In this document: one piece after another, positions 1-11,430 of the stretch
Position numbering within the stretch: the first letter of the stretch is position 1
Layout: the number at the start of each line of letters is the position of its first letter
Source: Drosophila pseudoobscura
Taxonomy: Eukaryota > Arthropoda > Insecta > Diptera > Drosophilidae
NCBI RefSeq assembly: GCF_009870125.1
Contig: NC_046683.1
Coordinates: 61,209,869-61,273,868, forward strand
Reading direction: 5' to 3'
Length of the DNA stretch: 64,000 nt
Position numbers and translations under genes: made by a program
The notes under the pieces: model-generated
Seen by the model: only the letters and a program-made list of their open reading frames with translations
What the model was told of the DNA's origin: nothing
The model's database searches: none

Positions 1-1640
1 AATGGGAAAGTCTAGAAAAGACAAGAAGCCTGGCACTAGAGTGTACCCTGGAGAGACAAGAAGAGACCGTGGCGTAGCCCCCCCCATCTCAAAGACGTAC
101 ATAGCCCTGGATACCCCGGGATACACGCAATTCGCTCTTATCTTGGCCCCAAATCGCGTCTAAATGTTGCACATTTATCAAAAGAGGCCCAAAAGAAACA
201 GACCCCAAAAAAGAAAAAGGTCAACGCACAGTTATAGCCAACTGGGGGGCTAGGGGGGGGGGAGCTGGGCAACTGGGGTCTTGTTACAATTGGTGTTTGT
301 TTTCTGGTCTGTTCTACGATTACAAACTACCGGGTATTTCCGCCTTGGCCCTCGTAATTCATGGCCAAAAACAAAAACCCAAAAACAAAAAAAAAATATT
401 TGCAAACTAACATTAAAAGTGCTTTTTGCGCTAATTCTATTTGCTGGATCTTTTTTTTTTGTCTATTTTTGTAATTAAAATGAATTTTTTCCGAAAAATT
501 GTATGCAAAAAATACAAATCAGCAGAAAAGAATCCGCGAAAAAACAGCCAAAAGGGAACAAGAAAAGGAAACTCAAACGGCCCCCCCCCCCCCCCTCCCC
601 TGTTCCGGCCCCAAACCGGGATCCCGTCTCCAATCTGGCGACTTATCTGTGACTCTGGAAACCTTTTCTGCACGTGGCCCGCGATATGCAAATAAGTTGA
701 TATACAACATAATTAAATTTCATTACTTGGCCAAACGCGCGCGCTCTCGGGCTCCAGCGAAGCCAACGAAGCCACCTCTGGGACATGCAACAAATTGCCA
801 GCAATTAGTGCGCGGGCACCAGTGCGAAATCGGTTTTTAGAGGAGTCGAGGAGTCCCCTTTGGGGTCCCCCTTGCGTCTCCCGAGAGTCGGGCATCCAAA
901 TCCAAATGGAAATCGCATTAGGTGTCAGAGGATTGTGGGAATGCATGTCCCTCCTCCTGCTCCTCCTCCTCCTCCTAGCTAATTGCTGCTTAACGGTTCC
1001 CAGTCCAGACAGAGATTTGAGTTGTTTAATAATCGATAATATATCGGTTTAAAAAGAATCGATTCCACAGATATATTCCAGTTTCTGTATCGATTCCAAG
1101 CCCAAAGCCAAAGAAATATTTTCTTTCTTTATAAAATACCAGATAATACCAGTATTTCCATAGACATGGCCTCCCTTCCCTCATCACTTAACTCCGCATC
1201 CCCCCTGCCCCCCACACCCCACCCCTACCTTTCAGCATAGCTTTTGATAAGCAAATGTAATTTCATCTCCTTTCGATCACCTCCTGTCCGCCCTTACCTT
1301 TTTTTTTTTTTTTGTGTGGCGAGAGGGAGAGAGGGAGAGACAGCGAACAACAAAGGGGGGCCACCTTTTAGTTCCAATAATTTACCAATTAATCATATTA
1401 CTCAACATCTCCTTTGGCCACAGCGCAGGCGCACACGCAGACCGAGGAGACCGAGGAGACCGAAGAGACCTCTCTCTGGGGCCTGACAATAGGTGCTGAT
1501 TGCTCTGCCCTCCCCCTCCCACTCCCACCAACATAAATGGGAACAGGAGAGGGCGATCCATAGGAAGGGGGGAGCCTGCCCGCCTGCCTGCCTGCATGGT
1601 GACGTGATAAATGATTTCGATTAGTTTGTTCTTGTAATTC
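1..1640. other. No gene recognised; low-complexity noncoding DNA
   Basis: I see no coding exon on either strand. The stretch has homopolymer runs (poly-C near 580-598, poly-T near 1300-1313), a TCC repeat near 953-977 and ATCGAT/TATCG elements at about 1031-1092. The last look like DRE-type sites, but no nearby coding start goes with them. Short open frames here are low complexity. Confidence 0.6.
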
Positions 1641-1646
1641 GACGCC

Positions 1647-1653
1647 TATAAAT
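1647..1653 (+). promoter_or_regulatory. Candidate TATA box for a noncoding first exon
   Basis: A TATAAAT lies about 25-30 nt upstream of a plausible start near 1672-1680. It is followed by a transcript-like stretch ending at a strong splice donor at 2110/2111. It could be a distal promoter of cmpy, whose coding exon 1 is preceded by a splice acceptor at 18,103, or of another transcript. No expression evidence is available. Confidence 0.4.
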
Positions 1654-1671
1654 GGGTCTATGATTGAGCGC

Positions 1672-2110
1672 AGACGACTTCGTTTACGTCAGGCGGTGTC
1701 GTTGTCGTTGTGCTGCACCCTATACCAAAATGTCCCCAGATCCCCTCTCACTCCCTACCTCCCTCCCTCCCTCCCTCCCATCTACTGTCAGAGTCTCTTC
1801 GTCTCGCCATCTTTCAGTCTCCTTTTCCAGTCATTTGACAAATTGTCTATAATTGAAAGATTAGCTTTCCTCACACACACGGGGAACAGGCAACAAAACA
1901 GGCCACAGAGCAACAGCAACAACAACAAAAACAACAACAACAACAACCAGAGAACCGAGAGAAACAGCTACAACCGACAACAAGTTGACGATGAGAACAC
2001 GTCGCGCGGCGGACTCGGTTGAAGTTCCCGAGTCTGGTTTGGTGTCTGGAGTGTGGAGTGTGGAGTGTGTGGTGTGGAGCCTAGAGTGTGGCATGCCTCC
2101 TCTATAGAAG
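1672..2110 (+). other. Candidate 5' noncoding exon with consensus splice donor
   Basis: Downstream of the TATAAAT at 1647 lies a CAA/CAG-rich segment (about 1908-1950) of the kind common in fly 5' UTRs. A GTGTGGA-type short repeat follows (about 2041-2090), then AAG|GTAAGC at 2110/2111, close to the ideal donor. No long open frame begins here. The nearest good plus-strand acceptor before a coding exon is at 18,103, in the cmpy leader, so this may be a cmpy distal leader with an intron of about 16 kb. That link is inference. Confidence 0.35.
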
Positions 2111-5100
2111 GTAAGCATCCTTATCAGCCGCCATCAGCTTGCATCTGTTGGGGCTGGTGCTGGCTTTTATTAATCAAATTCACAAAATGGTTTTAGGGGC
2201 TGCACCAAGTAGGTGGAGCATGTTTACATAGACAAGTGCTTCAATCTTTAGGCCGCTCTTCTCTCTCCCTCTCTCTCTCTCCCTCTGCCGCATTGTAATT
2301 GGAATTGGTGTGAAATTCGCGTGCCAGAATGCCAGGAGGATCCCCGCGGATCCCAGAAGGTGTGGTCTTTTGTCAGACAGAGCGGAGTGCGAGTGCCTTT
2401 TGTAATGCTTGAAACATGTCAGCGCAATGCGATACCTTATCGCTGTCAATTACTCAACTCTCTGTCGGGACAGTAGGGGCGATGGAGGCACCCGGCACCG
2501 GCACCGGCACCGTCTCACTCCAGAGACAGTCCCCCATGGGACAGACTTACAAATTACCCTCTTAAGTATAACAAATCCAAAAAAAATATATACATATGCA
2601 AGCAAAGTGGAAAATGCAGTCCGAAAAGAAAGGGGAAAGAGAGTGTTTCCGGTAAATGGGAAATAAAGAAAACAGTCTACCAACCAATGCCAGATCTACT
2701 AAACACTGAGAAATTCGTAAGAGAGTAAGGAAATATATTTAGTACTTACCTTCTGGCAATAGTATTATTACGAATATATATTTTGATTCTTACGACGACA
2801 TACGATTACGTGGATTACGCATAACGAAACGATTCGGAACGAAGAGACAAACAAAGACGCATATCCGATTCCAATAAGAGCACAAAATTGGAATATATTT
2901 TTATAAGGTAAGACTTTAGAGGGAACAACTCTCCCAATGCACAGTTCTTGTGCAAAAAGTAGACAAGAGAGAGAGAGATCATCATTGGCACGCTTGGAAA
3001 GAGAGCGGCCCGCTCATTCCTTGCTGGCTTCTCTTCTTCTCTGCGGCAATGCTGGAGTGGGAAAGGGACAAGACTTCTTGCCTTCTTTGACCTACATATT
3101 TTCACACACGCACACACACTTGCAAGACATCACGCGATCAAATGGAAAAAAAAAGTGAGACACCATGGAAGCTGGGGGGTGCTCCGCACATTTCAAACAT
3201 GCAAAACTATGAAACATATGTTTAAGCACACATCTACACTTTTTTCACTGCACTTGCACATATTTGGCCATATTTTATTCTGCAATCTGCCGCTTGTATG
3301 CCATTTTGCTGCCGGACCGCCCACTCAATTGGTCACGGACTTTTTATTGCACTTAAACCGCATATTTTGGACATTTTCAATGCTTAAACACTGCACCACT
3401 ACACTAAACATTTTCCGCGACATTTTTCCGTTTTGATTTCCACCATTTTTCACGATTTTCGCGGCGCGAAACGCGGAGCTGACTTCGAAACGCACGCGGA
3501 CCGATGATGAAATTAATGTGTGAGAGAGAGAGCGCGACAGATGTGTACGTGGCCTAGCGCTCATTTCAATTCCCCTGCTTCCATGCTCTCCTTTTAGTTT
3601 GCTTCCGAATTGCTCGCTCATAAATGCAAAAGAAGAGCGAACGAGTGAGGGCATATTGGAAGCTGACAGCGTTGCTGCTCTCATTCTTGGCGTGGGTGGA
3701 GAGGGGAGTGTGAGTTTGCGGTGTAGGTGGATTATATCGCGATCTCTGTCACTCCTTCCTCTGCTCAGTGAAACTCTCCCTGCATAATAGGAGAGCGAAC
3801 TTTTGTGAGTGTTGGGCCATTTGTAGGGTGCAGGTGGGAGTGAGAGTTAAATTCCCTAATTAAATACAAATTCCCTTTACGAACTTTAATTCCCTTTGCT
3901 GAAAGAAGGAAATTACTGCACAATAGCCACATATGTACATCTCCTGATTGTCAGCATTCGTATTTATGCTTAATTGCATTCAACAAAATATGAATAAAAA
4001 AACGTGTGTATGATTGCTGATGGCTGAGTTCGATTCAATCCAATCCACTGGGATGCCGTACAATTTGGTCATAAATTATGCGGCTCGTTGCACTAAATCA
4101 AGCGCACATGCTGCAGGGGGGGAGGGAGGGAGGTAGGGAGGGTAGAGGGCTGCGGTGGGTGCTCGATGCGAAATGTAAAAACTAATTAACGCTTTTATTG
4201 CGACTTCAATTATGCTAAAAATGCACAAATTGTTGGAAAATCACGCCCCTAATTGCCCGCTTGCCACAACAGCAGCAGCGGCAGCGGCAGAAGGCAGCAA
4301 CAATGAGGTAGATCTCCATCGCCCTCCTCCCCTGCCCCCCTGCCACGCTGCTCCGCTGCTCCTCTGCTAAAAAATGATTGCCTTAGGTCATGGCTGTTGA
4401 GTTTTTTTTTTTTTTTTCTAGAGATGTGGTGTGGCTTTTGTGGTTTATTTATAGGTAAATTTTCGCTTTTAATAAATTGTTCATACAATAAGAAAAATAA
4501 AGGAAAAATCCAAATCCAAGAGCGAGAGGGAGAGATTTCCCCTGCGTTCTCACACAGAGTTTTCCAGAGACAGAGACAGAGACAGAGAAAGAGACAGACA
4601 ATGAGGCGACACCTGCTGTTCGGGGGATAATTTATCATGGACCTGCTTAAACGCACATCCATTATCGGGAGGAGGAGGAGGAGGAGGAGGAGCAGGAGGA
4701 GGTGGCCGTGGAGTGGACTCCAGTTAGTGGCCGGTCTGCAGGCCCCGTGGGCTCCCAGGCACAGGCGCACTCGGCTTTCCTCTCCTCTTTTAAGCCTTTA
4801 ATTGAACAATTTGTAACAATCATGTGCACAAAATAGCGCAACAATTTGGCTTAAATAGTTTTCAATGGAGCTGCAACTGGCTGCAAAATGAATATCATCG
4901 ATTAAAGAACAGAACAATGGGAGTGCTGGATGGTGGATGGCCAGAGGGCTGGGGGGCTGGTGGAGAACTGCCTTGGGATTGGGTTCTGCAGCTTAGCGAA
5001 ATGATATGATGGTAGGATCATTATGAATACGAATGCCAACTGGGGAACAGCATTTCCCACAGCACACTCGGTGCGCGGTACTTTCTCTCTATTTTTATAT

Positions 5101-7000
5101 AGTTTTACCGTCACCTTCCCACAGCCCAGCAATTACAATCTCTGTGGATCATCAATAACTAGACTTTGTTGCCTCTCGTACTCACCAGCAATAAGTAGCA
5201 CAATCAGCTCATGAAATTTGAGCGCCAATCCGGGCAAGAATCCACCTCCTCATCATCGGCATCAGCGGCAACATCATGATGATGCCAGGCCAGTAATCAG
5301 CACCCAAGAAGAATCCCAACCTGTAGTTGGAGCTGCAAAAGATGCTTATCAGCAGCAGACAGGAGACAGGAGACTGAAGAGCTGGAGACTGAAGACCTGG
5401 AAGACCTGGAAGACTTGGAGACCTGAAGAGCTGAAGACCTGGAAGACCCGAACAAACTGTTGGCGACTCTTGACTGCAGTTTGGCATGTCAACCCGAGAG
5501 GGACCTGTGCCCGTGCCTGTGCCCGTGCCTGAGCGCCTCCTCTGCACCAATTTATGATCGACAGAAGACCAAAAACAAGCCAAACCAAAAGGTGTGTCGA
5601 TGGGGCAAAGGAAGCCCAGATACTCTGCAAGATCTCTCAGTAAAGATCTCTGCCCAAGGCCCTGGTTTAGAGCCTTGCCCCATGAAAAAGTGTCATACTG
5701 CTGTTGGAGTGAAAAGTGTATAACAGCACGAAACGGAGGCAATGGGGTGTTGGCATACAAAAATGATAAATTCTCATCAAAAAAATATTTCACACTGCGG
5801 GATATCATCAGGCCGAAGATCAAGATCAGTAGAGATCACTGCAGCAGCCACAAATATTTCGAAATTATTAAAGATCATGCAAAGACGAGTGAGAGAGAGA
5901 GAGAGGGAAGATTGTTGTTGTTGTTGTTGAAAAACACGCGCCCATTTTGGCTTAATTAGTGAAACAAGGCCCGAAGAAACAGCTACGACTTGGACACGAT
6001 CCAGAGGCATCGTCTTCGTTTTCGTCTTCGTCCCCAACTAGATCTCGATTTCGATCTTGATCTCTCAAATATCGTTCGGGCTAATTAAAATTTATATATT
6101 TTAAAGGCGCATCGCATAGTTTCTCGTTTGAGAGTTCTCCATATCTCTCTCTGTGTGTTTTCCCCATCGCCCCGAACCCCAACCCGAACCCCAATCCGAA
6201 CCCATAAATCTTATTGATAATATGATTTTATTAACTTTTAAATAGGCAAAACATTTGGCGCCTGTGTTTGAATCACCAGAAAACACAAACAGAAAACGAA
6301 ACCGAAAACCGAAAACCATTTAAAAAAAAAAAAAAAAACACAAAACAAAAACAAATCTGAAGTCGTTTTTGACAACCAAATTAGAGTACATATTCGTACT
6401 GGTCGTAGTATTTGTTGTTGTCTTTTGTTCTTCTTTTTTTTTCATCTCGTTTGGCGTTTTTTTTTTTTTCTTTTTTTCTCGCATGCATATTTATCGGTTT
6501 TTTGTGGTTTTTGGAATTAATTAAGTATGCAAATGTTTTTTTGGTAGATTTTGTTTTTGTTTTTGTTTTTTTGTTGGCGTTTTGCGGTACTTGCCACGCA
6601 CCACCGATCAAACGGAATCTGGGCCTGCCTCCGAATTATACTACTATATTTAAACATGAGAATATACGGAAATTCCTTGTGGCGTTATTTTTATGAGGTG
6701 AGCTCATAATTTTCGCTGCCGTCGTGCCATCGTGCCCCCAAAATCCACGCCAATCTAAATTGGCCTTTTGCCGGGTCGGGTCACAATCCGGCAAGTGATT
6801 AGCGGTTTATTTCTTGTTGCGTTTTAGCAGAGTTTTTTTTGTTTTTTTTTTTTTGAGCAGCCGCCGTCTTGCCATGAGATTTGTTTGAATCAATTTCGTA
6901 TCGATTATCGTGTGTTGGATGCTTGAATTTTGAATTAAAAAATTAACATTTATGTATTTACGAGACGAGACGATAGACGAGTGAGTGGGTGAGGGATATG
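2111..7000. other. No gene recognised; intergenic or intronic DNA
   Basis: No exon is supported. There are GGA/AGG runs (4668-4698), a nine-base repeat around AGACCTGGA (about 5380-5450), GAGA runs (2264-2283, 2966-2978, 5889-5906) and many A/T homopolymers. The 204-codon minus-strand frame at 5209-5823 is kept open by the simple repeat and shows no domain. Confidence 0.6.
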
Positions 7001-7920
7001 AATATTTTGTATAACAGTTCTGGTTGGATAACGGATGTACATATTTTAGTCGGAAAATATTCGTTTATTAGAGTAATAATCTCAGAAATGTGGTTGAACA
7101 TATGTATAACAGTCGTATAACAGTTTTATTTCATACAGTTGTATTTCTGTGTCTTACAAGTTTACAAAATAACATACAATAATGGTATAGTATGTTGTAT
7201 AACAGTCAAAAAGCAAAAGTATAACTGTAGAACAGTATAAAATATACAAAAGTTGTATAATAATTCTAAAAAAACCAAATGTGGGGTATAAAATCAATAT
7301 AAACATATATACAAATTTATGTATAAAATTTGTATAACAGTAGAATAGTATAAAATATACAAAAGTTGTATAATAATTCTTTAAAAAACCAAATGTGGGG
7401 TATAACATCAATATAAACACAAAAAACAATATGTATAACGTTTGTATAACAGTTTTATTGTAAAACTAATCTGAAATGCTAAGAATAGTCCGGTAATAAT
7501 CGTCTAACAGACAAACTCTCATAAAAAGCCATACAATTCAAGTTCCCAATGGCACTCGTAGGACAGTTGTATTACAGTTACCGAAAAACCAAAAGAAAAG
7601 TCGTTTTTGAATTGTACAACACTGTTTTAGACATGTCTAAAGGGATCTAGGCCTGCTTATGGTATAAAGGATACAAAACTGTAGGAGATAATACATAATA
7701 AAAGCGTATAACACTTATCTTACAGTGGGATATGTCAAACTTAAGCCCTACTGTCACAAAACCAAACCCAAAAACGTGCAAAAGTAAAAAAAGAGGAGTA
7801 TATGAGTACTAGACGAGACGTATAACAGTCAAGTGAGTCAATATAGATCGTAGAACAGTCAAAAAAAACCGGATAGCAGTGGCATACGTTCAAATTCGAA
7901 ATGGCAACCCTGTAGAACAG
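7000..7920. repeat. Cluster of GTATAACAG-like motifs with one tandem duplication
   Basis: About a dozen copies of a short motif near TGTATAACAGT recur irregularly, for example near 7009, 7103, 7114, 7198, 7331, 7443, 7820, 7849 and 7911, with variants such as GTAGAACAG and CGTCTAACAG. Inside the cluster a unit of about 112 bp is duplicated in tandem (about 7227-7340 and 7341-7452). Both copies carry the AAAATATACAAAAGTTGTAT block and a CCAAATGTGGGGTATA block. I cannot assign it to a known satellite or transposon. Confidence 0.7.
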
Positions 7921-9020
7921 AATATGACACACGCCGCACACAAAGTTGCATTCAGAAAGTCGGCTGTCATCATTGTTTAGATCTCTATCGATTGTCCCTC
8001 TGCAGAGATCCGATCCTGCAAACTGTTGACATGTGTCAATTATAAATGTCTCAACTTCCAAATAAAACCGCATGGGAGGACAGAGGCAGAGGCCAAGCGC
8101 AAAGGCTAATGAAAAGCATGGCAAAAAGGAGAATTAGCCATAAAAAAAAACGAAAAAAAAAAGAAATAATAAAAACATGTGAAATATGTTCGGGCAGAGA
8201 TACGAGAGATGCTATGCGTTGTCCTATACCGATATTGAGATTTTATGGCCTATTAAAAAGCCTGAATCATTAAGCGTTCTTCCTTTTTTTTGCGATTGCT
8301 CCCCAGACAGCCTCCCAGCCCAAAACACTCTCACAGACCCGCACCGATCCGTTGTCCAGCCGCAGCCTAATTGATGTTAGTTCATAATTTTCCTTTGGGA
8401 AAATGTAGCAATTAATTGCATTGCCAATAAAACGCGTCGATGCCCCACTGTGCGAACGACGCACATTGCGCAATGCCCGAACGATCCGAACGATCCGAAC
8501 GATCCGATCCTCACCGGGAACCACCGGATCCACCGATCCTCCATGGCAGTCATGGGCCAATAAAAGTCTACAAGACAAAGGCCCCACCAACCCACAAAAA
8601 AAAACCGAACAAAAAAAAACACCAAAACCAAAACAAAAACAAAAAACGTCTAAGAAAAAAGAGAAAACAATTTGGCTTGGAAGTTGGGAAAACGGGATAG
8701 GAATCCGGACCATGGGCTGGATTAACGTTTGATGCTCTTTAAAAACGGTTGCCCGAACGGGAAAATTAATCGAAAATGTAATTTAAGTTGCAAATCAAGT
8801 GCTTTTCCAATCACAATAAAATTAGGAATTTTTCGGGCTCTATGAATGGAAATCGAATGAACGAAAGAAAGTGCTATTTAGCAGGCTGGAATGGTACCAA
8901 GACGACGGCATTCGCTGAAAGACTTAAAAAAAAAGAGAATAAATCCCAAGGAATTGTAGACTTTCAAAGACATTTTTATAAATACAAGAGCTTCGACAGG
9001 AGCTCCGCAGAAAGCTCCGC
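7920..9020. other. No gene recognised
   Basis: Noncoding by inspection. It contains a short perfect nine-base repeat around CGATCCGAA (about 8480-8508) and A-rich runs. Nothing else is supported. Confidence 0.6.
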
Positions 9021-9560
9021 AGGAGCTCCATTTAGAAAGACTTTGAAAAAAAATAAAAATATATATTTCATATTTAAATAAATTTAAAATATTTAATATA
9101 TTTTATTATTTAGATGAAATATTTTGCGTATCATAAATTCTATGCGCAGGAGTTCCATTTAGAAAGATTTAAAAAAAAAATAAAAAATATATATTTCATA
9201 TTTAAATAAATTTAAAATATTTAATATATTTTATTATTTAGATTAAATATTTTGCTTATCATAAATATTTAAGATTTTTGTAGGTCTCAATTATTTGTGG
9301 GCTGTATTAAAAAGCCTTTTTTAAATCATTTATTTAGGTTCTATTTCATAAATTTTTTTTGTAATTTAAAGACAATTATTTAAAGACATATTTAAATAAA
9401 TTTAAACTATTTAATATATTTTATTATTTAGATTAAATATTTTGTTATCATAAATATTTAAGATTTTTGTAGGTCTCGATTATTTATGGGCTGTATTAAA
9501 AAGCCTTTTTTAAATCATTTTTTTAAAGTCCAATTTAAAATTTATTTTTTTAATTTAAAG
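9020..9560. repeat. AT-rich tandem repeat array, about 3-4 degenerate units
   Basis: The block TTTAAATAAATTTAAAATAT followed by TTAATATATTTTATTATTTAGAT recurs near 9070, 9200 and 9388. The flanking GAGCTCCATTTAGAAAGA/GAGTTCCATTTAGAAAGA occurs twice (about 9023, 9149). The tail GTAGGTCTC...GGGCTGTATTAAAAAGCC occurs twice (about 9280, 9468). Units differ by insertions, which suggests an old array. There is no coding content. Confidence 0.8.
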
Positions 9561-10916
9561 CCAAATATTTTTGTTAAATATGAGTGTGTTTCTGCAAGGA
9601 TATTCAACCCGAAAGTAATAATTCTTTCTACGATTGTATTTGCTTACAATTTTCTTAAGGTCTTTCCATTCTTGGGACCCTCTTAAACGATCAACTGGAC
9701 TCTGTATACCCCCCGTTCTCTGAAGGGTATTTGCCTTTTGTGGGTGTAAACCGTGCATGTGTGTGTGTGTGTGGGGGGAGGGGGTCGATAAGGCCTTACG
9801 TTGGATAATTAGAACTGTAGAATTGTTGGATCGCACAGGCCTAGAACATGTCATATATTATAAACATTTTCCATGATTTGTGTACTGGGGGGGAGTATTG
9901 GGGAGGAGTGGAATCATAATGCTAATAGCACAGGTTCTCACTCTCCCCACCGCTCCTCCCCCGCACCGCCCCCCGCCCACCAGCCTCTCTTCCTTATAAA
10001 TATATGTATTCTGTGGACCTCCAACCGATCGGACCCACCGCTGCTTCTACTAGATCAGAGCGTTCGTTCCAGAGGTGATTTATTGAAAATTAAATTTTTC
10101 ACCAACAGAGGTCGAACGAGAGAAAAGCACACAGGCACACGGCACACAACGGAGCACCGAGCACAGAGCACAGAAAACCACTAAAAATTTGCAGGCAGCC
10201 AGCAAGTTAATTATGACTGTGGTTGCTCAAGGCAGGGGGGGGGAAGGATGGGGGGGGGGATGGGTGTAAGGCCACAGATATACTATGGAGATGTGGAGAT
10301 GGAGAGTTCCACAAACAAGTGCGCTGGGTGTATTTTGCTGTTAATTAGTCTTACGTGATGAAACCCCCATGGGTGGGGAGGATCGTCGGGGACGGGGGAC
10401 GGGGGCGGGGCCGGGGGGAGGGGAGGTGCCTTCACAAATGGCGTCTCTCTGGCTCGCTATCTATCTCCCTCTCCCACTTGCCCTGTCTTTGTGTGTCTCA
10501 CATTTTGCGGTTTATTTAACCCCTTGACGGCAGCCAACAAGAAAAAAGGAGGAGTAGCAAAAAAAACAACCAAAAACCAAAAACCAATAAAAGTTGGAAA
10601 AATATACGAAAATTGGGAAATATTTGGCACTCTTTTAGAGTTTCAATTTAAAAACCACACCTTTGGGTTTTGTCCAATACGATTTAAGTATAGTATTTAT
10701 AAGGAAGCCAAGCAGGGGCTGACCGAGGGGCGCTGCTAAATGACGCGTGACAGGCGTGCTGGACATTCCTATAAAAGAAATGAGGGAATGCCCATACAAA
10801 CATCTTACATATCCATTTATAATAGGGTACAGTCGCGGCACACGTTCCGCAACACTATGATACAAAGCCTGAAACCCCTTCTGCAGCTCATCAAAAATTA
10901 GTTACCAAAAATTAGT
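9561..10916. other. No gene recognised
   Basis: Contains a GT run (9757-9770), G-rich stretches (10236-10260, 10390-10425) and a TATAAATAT at about 9995. The sequence after that TATA has no clear initiator at the right distance and no donor, so I do not call a promoter. Confidence 0.55.
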
Positions 10917-11430
10917 TACTTTTTCACGAATTTTTTATGCAATTTTTCTGTTTTTAAGACATTTATTTACATTTATTTGTGGAATTTTATTATGGAATTT
11001 TTTTCTATTTTTATGACATTTTTTTACATTTATTTGTGGATAAAATGTTAAAATATTTAAATTTAAATATTTATTATGGAATTTTTATATTTTTATTTAT
11101 TTATGTCATTTTTTTTAAATTTATTTGTGGGTAAAATATTAATATAAATATTTATTATGGAATTTTTCTATTTTATTTATTTATGTCATTTTTTTAAATT
11201 TATTTGTAGATAAAATGTTAAAATACTTAAATATTTAAATTTAAATATTTATTATGGAATTTTTTTATTTTATTTATTTATGTCATTTCTTAAAATTTAT
11301 TTGTGGATAAAATGGTTAAATTTAAATTTAAATATTTATTATGGAATTTTTCTATTTTTATTTATTTATGTCATTTTTTAAAATTTATTTGTGGCTAAAA
11401 TAATAAAATATTTAACTTTAAATTTAAAAA
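10917..11430. repeat. AT-rich tandem repeat array, about 5 units of 80-100 bp
   Basis: The block TTATTATGGAATTTTT recurs near 10988, 11069, 11150, 11248 and 11337. Each copy is followed by a TTTATTTATTTATGTCATTT-like stretch and TTATTTGTGGATAAAAT. Unit length varies through insertion of TTAAATTTAAATATT. It is noncoding and unrelated by eye to the array at 9020-9560 apart from AT content. Confidence 0.8.

Noticed and set aside
4249-4770. 173-codon minus-strand open frame
   Set aside because: Poly-Leu from a GGA/CAG repeat plus poly-Lys from an A/T run; no conserved feature or splice support.
5209-5823. 204-codon minus-strand open frame
   Set aside because: It runs through a nine-base simple repeat and gives Leu/Pro/Ser-rich low-complexity sequence without a domain; the opposite strand is also open for the same reason.
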